A stretch of 64,000 nucleotides of DNA from Neobacillus bataviensis (GTDB lineage Bacteria > Bacillota > Bacilli > Bacillales_B > DSM-18226), in assembly GCF_019969725.1 (NCBI RefSeq), contig NZ_JAHXYW010000001.1, forward strand, positions 186,001 to 250,000. Reading direction: 5' to 3'. The notes beneath the pieces were generated by a model, which saw only the letters and a list, made by a program, of their open reading frames with translations, had not been told where the DNA came from and ran no database searches. Positions within the stretch are counted from its first letter, which is position 1. Each line of letters starts with the position of its first letter. Positions 42,821 to 51,890 of this stretch are shown here, one piece after another. The translations under genes were made by a program, and so were the position numbers.

Positions 42821-43007
42821 ACTAAACTCTGCCTCAATTCCCTCTAAATTCATACAACTACCATAACCAAAAACAATCCAATTAACAACACTGACCATAA
42901 CTATTTTTCAATAATAATTTAAATATTTCAAAAAAAAATAAAAGATTTTTTTCATGTTATAATTCGTGTAAATCTAGAAAATACATATGTTTACAGGAGG
43001 CGGATTT

Positions 43008-44348
43008 ATGGGGAATGAGGCACATTTAAAGAAAAATATTGGCTTCGCTGTTGCAACATCTTTGGTAGTTGGTACAGTAATTGGCTCTGGAATCTTTATG
43101 AAACCTGGTATCGTCATTTCTTCAACCGGTAACTCAACTCTTGCACTATGGGCATGGATTATTGGCGGAATCATAACACTGGCAAGCGGTTTGACAATTG
43201 CAGAGGTTAGTGTAAAAATCCCCAAAACAGGCGGCTTGTATGCGTATATTGAAGAGGTATATGGGAGGTTTTGGGGGTTCTTATGCGGTTGGGTTCAAAC
43301 CCTGATTTACGGCCCTGCGATCATGGGCGCACTTGGTCTCTATTTTGGTACACTCGTGGCGAACCTTTTTGGTTTCTCAGCATCAAGTAATACCATCATT
43401 GGAATCATAACCATACTCTTTCTAGGCTTTATGAATTTATTAGGCACACAATATGGTGGATTCATTCAAAATATCTCTACGATTGGAAAGTTAATTCCTA
43501 TCATTTTAATTGCCGTTTTCGGCCTTTTCCAGGGCGATGTTCAAATCCTGAATATGGACAGCGGGGTAACACAATCATTAAGCATGGGAGCAGCAGTATT
43601 AGCAACACTATGGGCATATGATGGCTTTATGAACGTAGGATATATGGCCGGCGAAATGAAAAATCCAAGCAAAACACTACCTCAAGCTATTATTACAGGG
43701 ATATTAATTGTTATTGCTGCCTACTTGACAGTGAACCTTGCCATGCTGCATGTCCTGCCTGCGAGTAAAATTGTTGAATTAGGTCCGAATGCAGCAAGTT
43801 CCGCAGCTGCTATTCTATTTGGAAAAATGGGCGGAAACCTGTTATCCGTCGGCATTCTCGTTTCTATTTTCGGCTGCTTAAATGGGAAAGTTCTTACCTT
43901 CCCGCGGATCCCCTATGCGATGGCAAAGGATGGATTCCTGCCTGCAGCTAAAGCCATTTCTTCCATTCATCCAAAATATAAAACACCGGTGGGGGCGACC
44001 TTGCTTCAATTGGCCATCTCTATCATTATGATGCTAGCGGCAGATCCTGACCGTCTATCTGATATAGCGATTTTCACAGTATTCACCTTCTATGCACTAT
44101 CTTTTGTGGCAGTCTTCTTACTAAGAAAAAAGTCAAATTCCAACAACCAAAATCTTTATAAAGTACCTTTATATCCGATTACACCAATCGTAGCCATTCT
44201 TGGCGCCTTATATATAATTGGCAGCACCGTCATAAACAAACCTTTAGACGCATTCCTATCGATCCTTATAACCATAATCGGAATCCCAATCTACTCAATA
44301 TTAAAATCAAAGCAACAAAAGCAACAACCACTATCCAAAGTAAGCTAA
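43008..44348 (+). CDS. APC-family amino acid permease, SteT-like
   Basis: A 446-residue permease with twelve helices. It matches B. subtilis SteT (YkbA), a serine/threonine exchanger, along its length: VVGTVIGSGIFMKPG, PKTGGLYAYIEEVYGRFWGFLCGWVQTLIYGPAIMGALGLYFG, AAVLATLWAYDGFMNVGYMAGEMKNPSKTLP and SIFGCLNGKVLTFPRIPYAMAKDGFLP. AGGAGG lies 7 bases before ATG 43008; the ATG at 42987 lacks a site. Converges on repeat copy C. Confidence 0.85.
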   Translation: MGNEAHLKKNIGFAVATSLVVGTVIGSGIFMKPGIVISSTGNSTLALWAWIIGGIITLASGLTIAEVSVKIPKTGGLYAYIEEVYGRFWGFLCGWVQTLIYGPAIMGALGLYFGTLVANLFGFSASSNTIIGIITILFLGFMNLLGTQYGGFIQNISTIGKLIPIILIAVFGLFQGDVQILNMDSGVTQSLSMGAAVLATLWAYDGFMNVGYMAGEMKNPSKTLPQAIITGILIVIAAYLTVNLAMLHVLPASKIVELGPNAASSAAAILFGKMGGNLLSVGILVSIFGCLNGKVLTFPRIPYAMAKDGFLPAAKAISSIHPKYKTPVGATLLQLAISIIMMLAADPDRLSDIAIFTVFTFYALSFVAVFLLRKKSNSNNQNLYKVPLYPITPIVAILGALYIIGSTVINKPLDAFLSILITIIGIPIYSILKSKQQKQQPLSKVS

Positions 44349-44366
44349 CCCACAATGGCAGGACTT

Positions 44367-44437
44367 GTCCACCCCAGGCGGACAAAAACACAAAAATGTC
44401 TTTCTATGGTGCCTGACACCATAGAAAGACATTTTTT
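44367..44437 (-). repeat. Dispersed GGTGCCTGACACC element, copy C, with bidirectional terminator
   Basis: TGTCCACCCCAGGCGGACA (44367-44385), then a perfect 20-bp stem (44393-44412 with 44418-44437) whose top is GGTGCCTGACACC (44409-44421); the stem ends in A-run and T-run, so it can terminate both converging genes. Confidence 0.8.
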
Positions 44438-44454
44438 TACTTATATTTTTTTAT

Positions 44455-45483
44455 TTAGCTTATGTCCTCAACTTTGAGGATCATTTCTTTTTCGATGTGG
44501 CTGGCTCGAATTCCAAATTTAGGTGTCATTGGACGCAGGGTTTCTCCGAGCAGGATTTTAATTGCATGATATGGGAGATTGATTCCTGATAGGCAGCTAA
44601 TATGCATTCCGCCGCTCATTCTAGGATTAATCTCAAGCAGCTTCGGTACCCCGTTTCCATATTTCATTTGGATATTGAAAACATAGGGCAATTTATATTC
44701 CTCATGAAAATCACGAGCAAGATTCATCAATTCAAGACTTTCTACCAGCTCCCTTACCCGGCCATCCCCCTTCATCCTTGGTATAGCCGCATACAGCTCG
44801 TCTTGGGAAGCCAAGCAATCAATACTATATTCTCTACCATCCAAATATTCCATCACCATTAAATCAGGAAAGGATTCCTGCTGACTAAAAATTTCACAGG
44901 CATATTTGTACGGAATCCGAAAGCGAATTCCATGCTGGAAAAGCTGCTGAATGGAATCAACCTCTTCCTTGATCACACGAAAACCATTTGCCCCTTCACC
45001 AATGACTGGTTTAAAACAAACTTCATGTCCTTTTTCTTTCAAGGACTCATATGCCATTTTAAATCCATCAATATTATTCACTACATAATAATCGGGTATT
45101 AAAAAGCTGGGAACCCTCTGAGCTATGGATTGATAGGTGGCTGCTTTATTGTCTACAGTCTCCATTAAATCAGCATCAGGACAAACCAACACTTTGACAC
45201 CTAATTCCTCAAACTCCGCCAAACGCTTCGAAATGAGCACATTTTCTTTTCGGGGAATAAAAAGATCAATCCCATGGCGCTGACAAAAATCAAGACAAAA
45301 AGCAATATATTCATCCCCTGACACTTCCGGCTCAGTAAATGCGTAATCACAATTTTGCAGATATAATGCATCCTTATTAGGATGTGTACCATAAATAAGA
45401 AATTTCCGACCTTCATCGTTCGCACGAATCAAATCCATATAATGCGAAACCGTCGTAAACCATCGATTAAACCAAATCTTCAT
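44455..45483 (-). CDS. ATP-grasp domain protein
   Basis: A 342-residue protein with an N-terminal Rossmann-like part (about 1-110) and a carbamoyl-phosphate-synthase-type ATP-grasp domain: CFKPVIGEGANGFRVI (about 171-186), LMVMEYLDGREYSIDCLA (about 224-241) and LLEINPRMSGGMHIS (about 290-304) with the metal ligands. Such enzymes ligate a carboxylate to an amine; the substrates are unknown. GAAAGAGG precedes the ATG. Alone in its transcription unit. Confidence 0.82.
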   Translation of the reverse strand: MKIWFNRWFTTVSHYMDLIRANDEGRKFLIYGTHPNKDALYLQNCDYAFTEPEVSGDEYIAFCLDFCQRHGIDLFIPRKENVLISKRLAEFEELGVKVLVCPDADLMETVDNKAATYQSIAQRVPSFLIPDYYVVNNIDGFKMAYESLKEKGHEVCFKPVIGEGANGFRVIKEEVDSIQQLFQHGIRFRIPYKYACEIFSQQESFPDLMVMEYLDGREYSIDCLASQDELYAAIPRMKGDGRVRELVESLELMNLARDFHEEYKLPYVFNIQMKYGNGVPKLLEINPRMSGGMHISCLSGINLPYHAIKILLGETLRPMTPKFGIRASHIEKEMILKVEDIS

Positions 45484-45567
45484 ATGAAACCTCTTTCATG
45501 TTGTAATTTAGGACTTTTCCATTATGTTCCAACAGAATCAATTTTATAACACGAAAATTATATTAAA

Positions 45568-45603
45568 AAAGAAAAACGCTCCTGTGCAAGCAGAAACGTT
45601 TAA
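45568..45603 (-). terminator. Probable terminator after the flavodoxin remnant
   Basis: On the minus strand AAACG..CTG pairs imperfectly with CAG..CGTTT, then TTCTTTTTTAAT. Confidence 0.4.
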
Positions 45604-45841
45604 ACAAAACACTTAACATGATTGATTTTTGCTGCAAAATCCTTAATAGCCTCAAAGTCTAAATTTGATTGTTCAGTAGTGACTCCCACACAATTACCGT
45701 ATCATAATAACTTAAATCCAAATCAACCTTATCTCGCTTCAAATCCACCGTCAGAACGTCCCCTAAAAGCTGTTCTTTTAAATATTGTACTGCTTTTTCT
45801 GTGGTCCCATGGGATGAGCAATAAACAATTAAACTTTTCAT
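45600..45841 (-). pseudogene. Flavodoxin-like gene with internal deletion
   Basis: The first 50 codons read MKSLIVYCSSHGTTEKAVQYLKEQ and continue to YDTVIVW, the FMN-binding start of a flavodoxin-domain protein. Instead of the expected GGSIHAG region the frame then stops (45659). In another frame directly after, SNLDFEAIKDFAAKIN...V and TAA (45600) look like the last 22 residues of the same family. About 90-100 central codons seem to be lost. The ribosome site (AAAGGGGTG) is intact. Confidence 0.65.
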
Positions 45842-45954
45842 TGTATTTACACCCCTTTTTTCAAAAAAACATTTGGATGGACTACAAGTTCATTATATAA
45901 TCCGAACAGCTCGTAGTTTTGTATGAATTTTGGCAATATTATTACAATTTACAT

Positions 45955-46863
45955 TCAATTGATTATTCTCTTCACGAATTCCCCAATTTCTTGAATCGCG
46001 TTTCTCGCTTCCGGCAAAAAATCCCCACTCATTTGCCAAACATGCCACATCCCATCCCAAACTTTGAACGATACATCGACTCCAGCCTTTCTTGCATGGG
46101 CGGCGAGCAACTCCGCATCACTTTGCAAAATTTCATGATTTCCCACTTGGATAAGCAATGGTGGCAGTCCTGTTAAATCAGCGAAAACAGGTGAAATCAA
46201 AGGGTGGTCTAGGGATTCTCCGCTGGCATATTCGCGCGCCGCCTTCCATACACCCTCTACATTCAAATAGGGATCCAAACTTCTGTTTGTTTCATAGCTT
46301 TCACCACTGCTTGTTAAATCTACCCATGGTGAAAGGCAAACAATCCCAGCAGGAAGCGGTTCATTCTGATCCCTTAAAACTAAAGCAGCAGCAAGACTTA
46401 AGCCCCCGCCGGCAGAATCCCCTGCAACAATAATATTAGAAGCTTGATACCCCTCTTCAAGCAGCCACCGATAAACACGGACGGCATCTTCTATAGCCGC
46501 GGGAAATGGATGCTCTGGCGCCAGCCGATATTCCGGGATCAAAACCTTCACCCCAGCAGCCTTCCCAATTCCCGCCGCAAGCGTACGATGGGTTTGAACG
46601 GAGCAGTATTCATATCCGCCGCCATGTAAATACAGAATCACCTTATCATTTAGAGAGTCTGGTGGAGAAATCCACTCAGCATACATTCCTTCTATCTGAA
46701 TGGATTCAACGATACTGTTTTTAGGCATCCTTAACCTTTTTGAAGCTGCATCAAGTTTTTCGCGCCTTTCTTCAATTCCCACTTCCAGCATCCGTTTTCC
46801 CATAACTCTTTTAACTGAAAGTTTAATTACTTTTTCTAAAAAATAACTTTTGAAACTTGGCAT
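45955..46863 (-). CDS. Alpha/beta hydrolase, HSL-type acetyl esterase
   Basis: A 302-residue hydrolase of the hormone-sensitive-lipase type: oxyanion motif HGGGYEY (80-86), nucleophile Ser150 in AGDSAGG, the Asp near 250 after PPLLIQVGNHEILQSDAE and the His in GMWHVWQ. It hydrolyses short-chain esters. Start at 46863 follows GAGGAGAAAGG; the longer frame to 46887 contains the site. Confidence 0.88.
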   Translation of the reverse strand: MPSFKSYFLEKVIKLSVKRVMGKRMLEVGIEERREKLDAASKRLRMPKNSIVESIQIEGMYAEWISPPDSLNDKVILYLHGGGYEYCSVQTHRTLAAGIGKAAGVKVLIPEYRLAPEHPFPAAIEDAVRVYRWLLEEGYQASNIIVAGDSAGGGLSLAAALVLRDQNEPLPAGIVCLSPWVDLTSSGESYETNRSLDPYLNVEGVWKAAREYASGESLDHPLISPVFADLTGLPPLLIQVGNHEILQSDAELLAAHARKAGVDVSFKVWDGMWHVWQMSGDFLPEARNAIQEIGEFVKRIIN

Positions 46864-47048
46864 GATTCCTTTCTCCTCTATAGACAACGATTTATATATT
46901 TACATTATACTAGAAAAATCATTATTACATATTATTTCCAATATTAATTTTTTCAAAGATTCCGTTAATATTTTATAACCCTTCTTCCATTTCTACCTTC
47001 CTGTAGTACAATTAAATTAACTGGTACAACCCTATCCGGAGGTTTTTC

Positions 47049-48356
47049 ATGAATCGTCTTACTGACCACCTAATTATTATATCCTTTGATTGTCTCTCAG
47101 CTTTAGATTATCCCATCATTAAAGAACTGCCCCATTTTAAGACCATTCTAAACAACGGGGCCTACGTCCAGCATGTTCAATCCATCTACCCATCTGTGAC
47201 ATATCCCTGTCATGCCACGATCGTGACTGGCAACTATCCAATCCGCCATGGAGTCATAAATAACACCCTGCTCCAGCCTGGAAGGCTTTCCCCGGATTGG
47301 AATTGGTTTCGTGATTCCATTCGCGGCACAACCCTATATGATGAAGTCAAAAAAGCAAACATGACTACTGCAGCGCTGTTATGGCCTGTTACGGCCAAAG
47401 CCAATATTGATTATAATATGCCGGAGATTTTCGCCAACCGCCCATGGCAAAATCAAATTCTTGTATCTTTAATGAGTGGGACCCCGCGGTTTCAATGGGA
47501 ACTAAATAAACGCTTCGGACATATACGCAAAGGTTTGAATCAACCCGAATTGGACGACTTTGTGCTCGAATCAGCAGTAGATACCATAAAAACAAAGAAG
47601 CCGAATTTAATGATGATTCACTTTACAGATTTAGATTCCCAGCGCCATTATCACGGTTTTTCCGGCGATGAAGCGATGGCAGCGATTCACCGCCATCATA
47701 CTCGGCTCGGCAGAATCCTCGATGCACTTAAGGAAAGTGGAATCGAAGAAAACTCAACCATTGTTGTATTAGGTGATCATAGTGCCTTGGATGAAAATAA
47801 AGCGCTTCATCTAAATGTTCTTTTGAAAAAGCAAAACCTCATCACCACCAATCCGAAAGGCAAAATAATTAATTGGAAGGCCTACTGTAAAAGTTGTGAT
47901 GGCTCCGCATATATTTATCTTAAGGACCAGGAAGATCTAACTACAATCCGCGAACTCCAGGCACTGCTGGATTCCCTGCTTCAAGATCCTGACTCCGGAA
48001 TTGAAAAAGTTTTCACTGGTGAACAGGCTGCGGAAAAAGGGGCAGACGGACATTGTGCATTTATGTTGGAGGCAAGGAAGGGATATTATTTTCTAGAAGA
48101 CTATGAAGGAGATTATCTCAAATCAATTTCACAAGAAGAAGTAACTCTCGATAAAAAATACACCCTGGCCACTCACGGATATTCACCAGAAAAAGAGAAT
48201 TATGGAACGATTCTAATGGCAGCAGGAAAAGGGATTCGGCACACCACCCTGCCTGAAATCCGACTCATTGATGAAGGCCCAACCTTCGCAAGATTACTCG
48301 GTGTCAGCTTAGGCAATACAGATGGAAGAGTGGTTGAAGAATTAATAGATTTATAA
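47049..48356 (+). CDS. Alkaline-phosphatase-superfamily phosphodiesterase/nucleotide pyrophosphatase
   Basis: A 435-residue enzyme of the type I phosphodiesterase (NPP) family: metal Asp in ISFDCLSALDYP, nucleophile Thr in SIYPSVTYPCHATIVTGNYPIRHG (about 45-68), HFTDLDSQRHYHG (about 196-208) and VVLGDHSALDENK (about 238-250), which together hold the two metal sites. No signal peptide is seen, so it may act in the cytoplasm. CGGAGG precedes ATG. Followed after 21 bases by a transporter gene, likely cotranscribed. Confidence 0.85.
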   Translation: MNRLTDHLIIISFDCLSALDYPIIKELPHFKTILNNGAYVQHVQSIYPSVTYPCHATIVTGNYPIRHGVINNTLLQPGRLSPDWNWFRDSIRGTTLYDEVKKANMTTAALLWPVTAKANIDYNMPEIFANRPWQNQILVSLMSGTPRFQWELNKRFGHIRKGLNQPELDDFVLESAVDTIKTKKPNLMMIHFTDLDSQRHYHGFSGDEAMAAIHRHHTRLGRILDALKESGIEENSTIVVLGDHSALDENKALHLNVLLKKQNLITTNPKGKIINWKAYCKSCDGSAYIYLKDQEDLTTIRELQALLDSLLQDPDSGIEKVFTGEQAAEKGADGHCAFMLEARKGYYFLEDYEGDYLKSISQEEVTLDKKYTLATHGYSPEKENYGTILMAAGKGIRHTTLPEIRLIDEGPTFARLLGVSLGNTDGRVVEELIDL

Positions 48357-48377
48357 AAAAATAAAGGGGGATACGAG

Positions 48378-49652
48378 ATGAGCCGGATGACAAAGCAAGA
48401 AAAAAGTTGGGTTTTATTTGATTGGGCCAATTCCGCCTATTCCATTATAATCACCACAGCCGTTTTTCCGTTATATTTTAAGGCAGCTGCCAATCAGGCA
48501 GGACTTGCGGCGGCAACTTCCACAGCCTACTGGGGCTATGCCAATTCGTTTGCGACCTTGCTAATTTCCATTTGTGCACCTGTTTTGGGCAGCATCGCCG
48601 ACTTCAAAGGGTTCAAGAAACGATTTTTCACCTTCTTTTTTGCTTTAGGTATTATTTTTACCTTTTTACTGGCAGTAGTCCCAAGCAACCAATGGCTAAT
48701 CCTGTTAATCTGTTATATGGTCACGGTCATTGGCTTTGGCGGCACCAATATTTTCTATGATGCTTTTCTAGTCGATGTGACGACCGAAGAACGAATGAAT
48801 CAGGTATCATCCAAAGGTTATGCGATGGGCTATATCGGCAGCACGATTCCCTTTATTATTGGGATTGCCTTTATCATTCTTGCGCAGCAAGAAATCCTTC
48901 CTCTTTCCGTTTCAGTTGCAAGCCAAATTTCATTTGCGATCACAGCGTTGTGGTGGGGCTTATTCACCATCCCGATGCTAAGGAATGTAAATCAGATATA
49001 TTATAAAGAACGAGTTCCAAACCCGATCAGGAATGGTTTTAAACAATTCTTTGGGACGTTTTCCAAAATTAAATTATACCGCCCGCTATTTCTATTTTTA
49101 CTTGCTTATTTCTTTTATATTGACGGGGTTAACACGATTATTACCATGTCAACCACATATGGAGCAGATTTAGGTATCGATTCACAAAGTCTATTAATCA
49201 TTTTATTTGCAACACAAGTCGTGGCTGCGCCCTTTGCTGTTTTATATGGGAAACTAGCCGATAAATTTAATGCCAAGACTATGCTGCTCGTCGGTATATT
49301 TGTGTATATCGTCATTTGTACGTATGCTTATTTCCTAAAAACGACCTTAGATTTTTGGATTCTTGCGATGCTTGTTGCTTCTTCACAAGGGGGAATTCAA
49401 GCATTAAGCCGCTCCTACTTTGCCAAGCTTGTTCCTAAAGAACATGCAAACGAATTTTTCGGCTTTTATAGTATCTTTTACAAATTCGCCGCCATCCTAG
49501 GACCTTCTCTAATGGGATTTACAGCGTATGTAACAGGAAATACAAACAGCGGAGTATTCAGCTTAGTCGTCTTATTCATCATTGGCGGTCTGATCCTCCT
49601 CAGAGTACCAGAAACAACCAACATCTCAAAATCCAATTCTATTTCTCAATAA
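48378..49652 (+). CDS. MFS transporter, UMF1 (Atg22/YxiO-like) family
   Basis: A 424-residue carrier with twelve helices. EKSWVLFDWANSAYSIIITTAVFPLYF at the start and LDFWILAMLVASSQGGIQALSRSYFAKLVPKEHANEFFGFY are typical of the UMF1/Atg22 group, related to amino-acid effluxers of fungi and YxiO of Bacillus. Substrate unknown. Strong AAAGGGGGG site; likely operon with the phosphodiesterase. Confidence 0.88.
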   Translation: MSRMTKQEKSWVLFDWANSAYSIIITTAVFPLYFKAAANQAGLAAATSTAYWGYANSFATLLISICAPVLGSIADFKGFKKRFFTFFFALGIIFTFLLAVVPSNQWLILLICYMVTVIGFGGTNIFYDAFLVDVTTEERMNQVSSKGYAMGYIGSTIPFIIGIAFIILAQQEILPLSVSVASQISFAITALWWGLFTIPMLRNVNQIYYKERVPNPIRNGFKQFFGTFSKIKLYRPLFLFLLAYFFYIDGVNTIITMSTTYGADLGIDSQSLLIILFATQVVAAPFAVLYGKLADKFNAKTMLLVGIFVYIVICTYAYFLKTTLDFWILAMLVASSQGGIQALSRSYFAKLVPKEHANEFFGFYSIFYKFAAILGPSLMGFTAYVTGNTNSGVFSLVVLFIIGGLILLRVPETTNISKSNSISQ

Positions 49653-49675
49653 AAACCTGTCTATGACCTCGTCCA

Positions 49676-49704
49676 CGACGAGGTATATTTTTTTAAAAAA
49701 CAAG
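49676..49704 (+). terminator. Terminator of the phosphodiesterase-UMF1 operon
   Basis: ACCTCGT/ACGAGGT stem with a 5-base loop (49676-49694), followed by ATATTTTTTT. Confidence 0.8.
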
Positions 49705-49749
49705 GGGCTTGTCACCATAATTTTAGATAATTTTCTATATAATGTTACA

Positions 49750-49773
49750 AACCGATTTTCTTTTTGATTCGTT
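49750..49773 (+). promoter_or_regulatory. Candidate ECF-sigma promoter of the sigma gene
   Basis: AACC, 16 bases, CGTT: -35 AACC at 49750-49753 and -10 CGTT at 49770-49773, 24 bases before the start at 49798. The same pattern with the same spacing is found upstream of the gene at 51217-51744, so autoregulation by this sigma factor is likely. Confidence 0.6.
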
Positions 49774-49797
49774 TATTATTGTAAAGGGAACAGGGAA

Positions 49798-50388
49798 ATG
49801 ATGAGGGGGATTGCCTTTTTTATGCAAAATAAGAGTGATGTCGAATTGATGCAATTAATTAAAGAAAAACATCGCCCTGCTTTAGAAGAATTATATGATC
49901 GCTATATTAAACTTGTATACTCGTTTAGTTTAAAAGCGACGAAAGATCCTGATAAAGCTAAAGTGATTGTCCAAGCTGTATTTATGCGGATTTGGACGAC
50001 GGAGACTGGTTACAATCCAGAAAAAGGCCAGTTTGTGAATTGGCTCCTAACCATTACACGAAATATCACGATTGACCATCATCGGAAAGATAAAAAGGAT
50101 GCTGCGTTTGTCGCGATTGGACAGGACCAATTGGAGCAAATCCCAGGATATCCTTCCAATAATCCCGCTGAGATTGTATCAAGAAAGCTCCTGAGAGAAC
50201 AAATACAAAAAGCCTATCAATATCTATCAAACAGCCAAATTGAACTTATTCAGTGGCTATACTGGGAAGGCTATACGCTCCGCGAAATAGCGGATATGAA
50301 ACAAGAACCAATCGGAACCATTAAAAGCCGGCTGCATCAAACTCTTAAAATCTTACGAAATCGTATGGTAACGGAGATGGGGGAATGA
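49798..50388 (+). CDS. ECF-type RNA polymerase sigma factor
   Basis: A 196-residue sigma-70 family protein of ECF size. Region 2 (about 28-95): LEELYDRYIKLVYSFSLKATKDPDKAKVIVQAVFMRIW ... GQFVNWLLTITRNITIDHHRK. Region 4 (about 135-190): LSNSQIELIQWLYWEGYTLREIADMKQEPIGTIKSRLHQTLKILR. Start 49798 has AGGG just upstream; ATG 49822 (MQNKSDVELM) behind GAGGGGG is an alternative that fits the family better at its N-terminus. Followed 4 bases later by its anti-sigma gene. Confidence 0.9.
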   Translation: MMRGIAFFMQNKSDVELMQLIKEKHRPALEELYDRYIKLVYSFSLKATKDPDKAKVIVQAVFMRIWTTETGYNPEKGQFVNWLLTITRNITIDHHRKDKKDAAFVAIGQDQLEQIPGYPSNNPAEIVSRKLLREQIQKAYQYLSNSQIELIQWLYWEGYTLREIADMKQEPIGTIKSRLHQTLKILRNRMVTEMGE

Positions 50389-50392
50389 AAAA

Positions 50393-51148
50393 ATGACGAT
50401 TAATCACAGCTGTTCATTGTCCATTGAATTAGTCTCTTACTTGCTTGGCGAAGCAACAGAAGAAGAAATGATTCTATTTGAAGAACACCTTCTAAACTGT
50501 TCAGATTGTCGCACTGAAGTCCAAGAAATGCGGGAGGCGTGGAATTTGATCCCTTTTAAATTGGATGATGTTGAAGTACCTTCTGAATTAAAGTCAGAAG
50601 TCATGAATGCCATTTTTCAAGATGACAGGTCTAGTACCCCCACCCCTCTAGAAAATAAACCTCGTCCAGAATCCAAACAGTTTGTACGTATTCGGCAAAC
50701 CGTAATTGGAGCTGCTGCTGCAGTCCTTTTATTAACCTTTGGCGGTGTTTTGTGGAACAATTTTCAACTCAGGGAAGAGCTGACGGAGGTAAAAGAAAAA
50801 ACACAGCTCCCTGCTGAAGTCGTAAAAGTTTATTCATTAAAATCTGCGGATCCTGCTTCAAGCTCCGCACAAGGAAATGCCTGGATTTATCAGCAGGGGG
50901 ATACAAGACAGCTGGTATTCAAGGTTCAAGGACTGGCCTCCACTCAAGGTTCCGAAGCCTATCAGGTTTGGTTAATCCATGATGGAAAACGTACCAGCTG
51001 TGGTACATTTCAAGTGGATCAGGACGGAAATGGATTCCTTTCCTATCCCTTACATGGTGATGACTTAGCTTTTGATGCGATAGGTGTTTCACTCGAACCA
51101 GATGCCAATGGAACACAGCCCCGTGGGAAAAAGGTGTTAGGTACCTAG
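50393..51148 (+). CDS. RskA-type anti-sigma factor
   Basis: A 251-residue membrane protein. N-terminal anti-sigma zinc-finger-like domain HSCSLSIELVSYLLGEATEEEMILFEEHLLNCSDC (about 4-38), a linker, one membrane helix (about 104-122) and an extracellular RskA domain (about 140-250) with WIYQQGDTRQLVFKVQGLASTQGSEAYQVWLIHDGKRTSCGTF. It should hold the sigma factor inactive until an outside signal triggers release. Follows the sigma gene by 4 bases. Confidence 0.88.
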   Translation: MTINHSCSLSIELVSYLLGEATEEEMILFEEHLLNCSDCRTEVQEMREAWNLIPFKLDDVEVPSELKSEVMNAIFQDDRSSTPTPLENKPRPESKQFVRIRQTVIGAAAAVLLLTFGGVLWNNFQLREELTEVKEKTQLPAEVVKVYSLKSADPASSSAQGNAWIYQQGDTRQLVFKVQGLASTQGSEAYQVWLIHDGKRTSCGTFQVDQDGNGFLSYPLHGDDLAFDAIGVSLEPDANGTQPRGKKVLGT

Positions 51149-51158
51149 ATAAAAAAAA

Positions 51159-51195
51159 CCCCTGATTCTCGTTAATGAGATTCAGGGGCTTTTTG
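51159..51195. terminator. Bidirectional terminator after the sigma/anti-sigma operon
   Basis: CCCCTGATTCTC pairs with GAGATTCAGGGG (one mismatch), T-rich on both strands; shared with the convergent secreted-protein gene. Confidence 0.85.
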
Positions 51196-51216
51196 CTTAA
51201 GTATTTGGGTATTCCG

Positions 51217-51744
51217 TTATTTTTTGATGCTGTTTGTTAGGGATGTTATCACCCAGCCAACAGGAGCACCACCGACAGGATGGCTTAGGGTTCTACCCTC
51301 AATAGAAGATGCGGCATTATTATTAGCCAAAGTACCATCTAGTTTAAAATTATAGTAAATACTCCCACTATTAATATCTTTATCTTTAAAGCTAAATGTA
51401 AGTGCCTTATTAAATGCACCAATGAGTTGATTGGTTTCCATATCCATTACCCTGAATGCAAAATTCATCACTACCGTTTCTCCCGCTGGAGCTTTTGCTT
51501 GGAAAAAGTTATTATCCCCTTCAAGAACTTGAAAAGTCACATCATGAGAAAATGTCCCTTCTGGAATGGTAATTTTGATTCCAGAATGACTTATTTTTGC
51601 TGCTTCCCCTGCTTCAATTTTCTTTTCAGCCACTACTTTTGGAAATCCATTTTGCGTAAAATCAGTCGCTGCGAATGCCACCGCACCAAACAAAAGCACA
51701 GAAATTAATGATAATACTGTTACAAGGGTAAAACGAATTTTCAT
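51217..51744 (-). CDS. Secreted protein of unknown function, candidate target of the ECF sigma factor
   Basis: A 175-residue exported protein: signal peptide 1-25 ending AVAFA, then a beta-rich domain (AAKISHSGIKITIPEGTFSHDVTFQVLEGDNNFF ... VVMNFAFRVMDMETNQLIGAFNKALTFSFKD). No cysteine, no catalytic motif. It may be a cell-surface carbohydrate or metal-binding module; I do not recognise the family. Upstream is an AACC-N16-CGTT element equal in spacing to that of the ECF sigma gene. Confidence 0.65.
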   Translation of the reverse strand: MKIRFTLVTVLSLISVLLFGAVAFAATDFTQNGFPKVVAEKKIEAGEAAKISHSGIKITIPEGTFSHDVTFQVLEGDNNFFQAKAPAGETVVMNFAFRVMDMETNQLIGAFNKALTFSFKDKDINSGSIYYNFKLDGTLANNNAASSIEGRTLSHPVGGAPVGWVITSLTNSIKK

Positions 51745-51792
51745 TAACTGACATCTCCTTCATTTATTCGAATTGGGCTTTCGTTAAAAGTT

Positions 51793-51816
51793 AACGAAAT
51801 GTTCGCCTATACGGTT
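51793..51816 (-). promoter_or_regulatory. Candidate ECF-sigma promoter of the secreted protein gene
   Basis: On the minus strand AACC (51816-51813), 16 bases, CGTT (51796-51793), 48 bases before the ATG. Same boxes and spacing as at 49750-49773. Confidence 0.6.
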
Positions 51817-51835
51817 CGAAGAAAAAGAAAAAAAA

Positions 51836-51874
51836 TTCCCATGCATTGAAAACTCAAGATTCTATGCATGGGAA
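51836..51874. terminator. Terminator of the PKD protein gene
   Basis: TTCCCATGCAT pairs perfectly with ATGCATGGGAA; A/T runs on both sides make it usable on both strands. Confidence 0.8.
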
Positions 51875-51890
51875 AAAATATATTCAATTA

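Noticed and set aside
42898..42987. Riboswitch upstream of the SteT-like permease
   Set aside because: The leader is short and AT-rich with no stable multi-stem fold or known motif.
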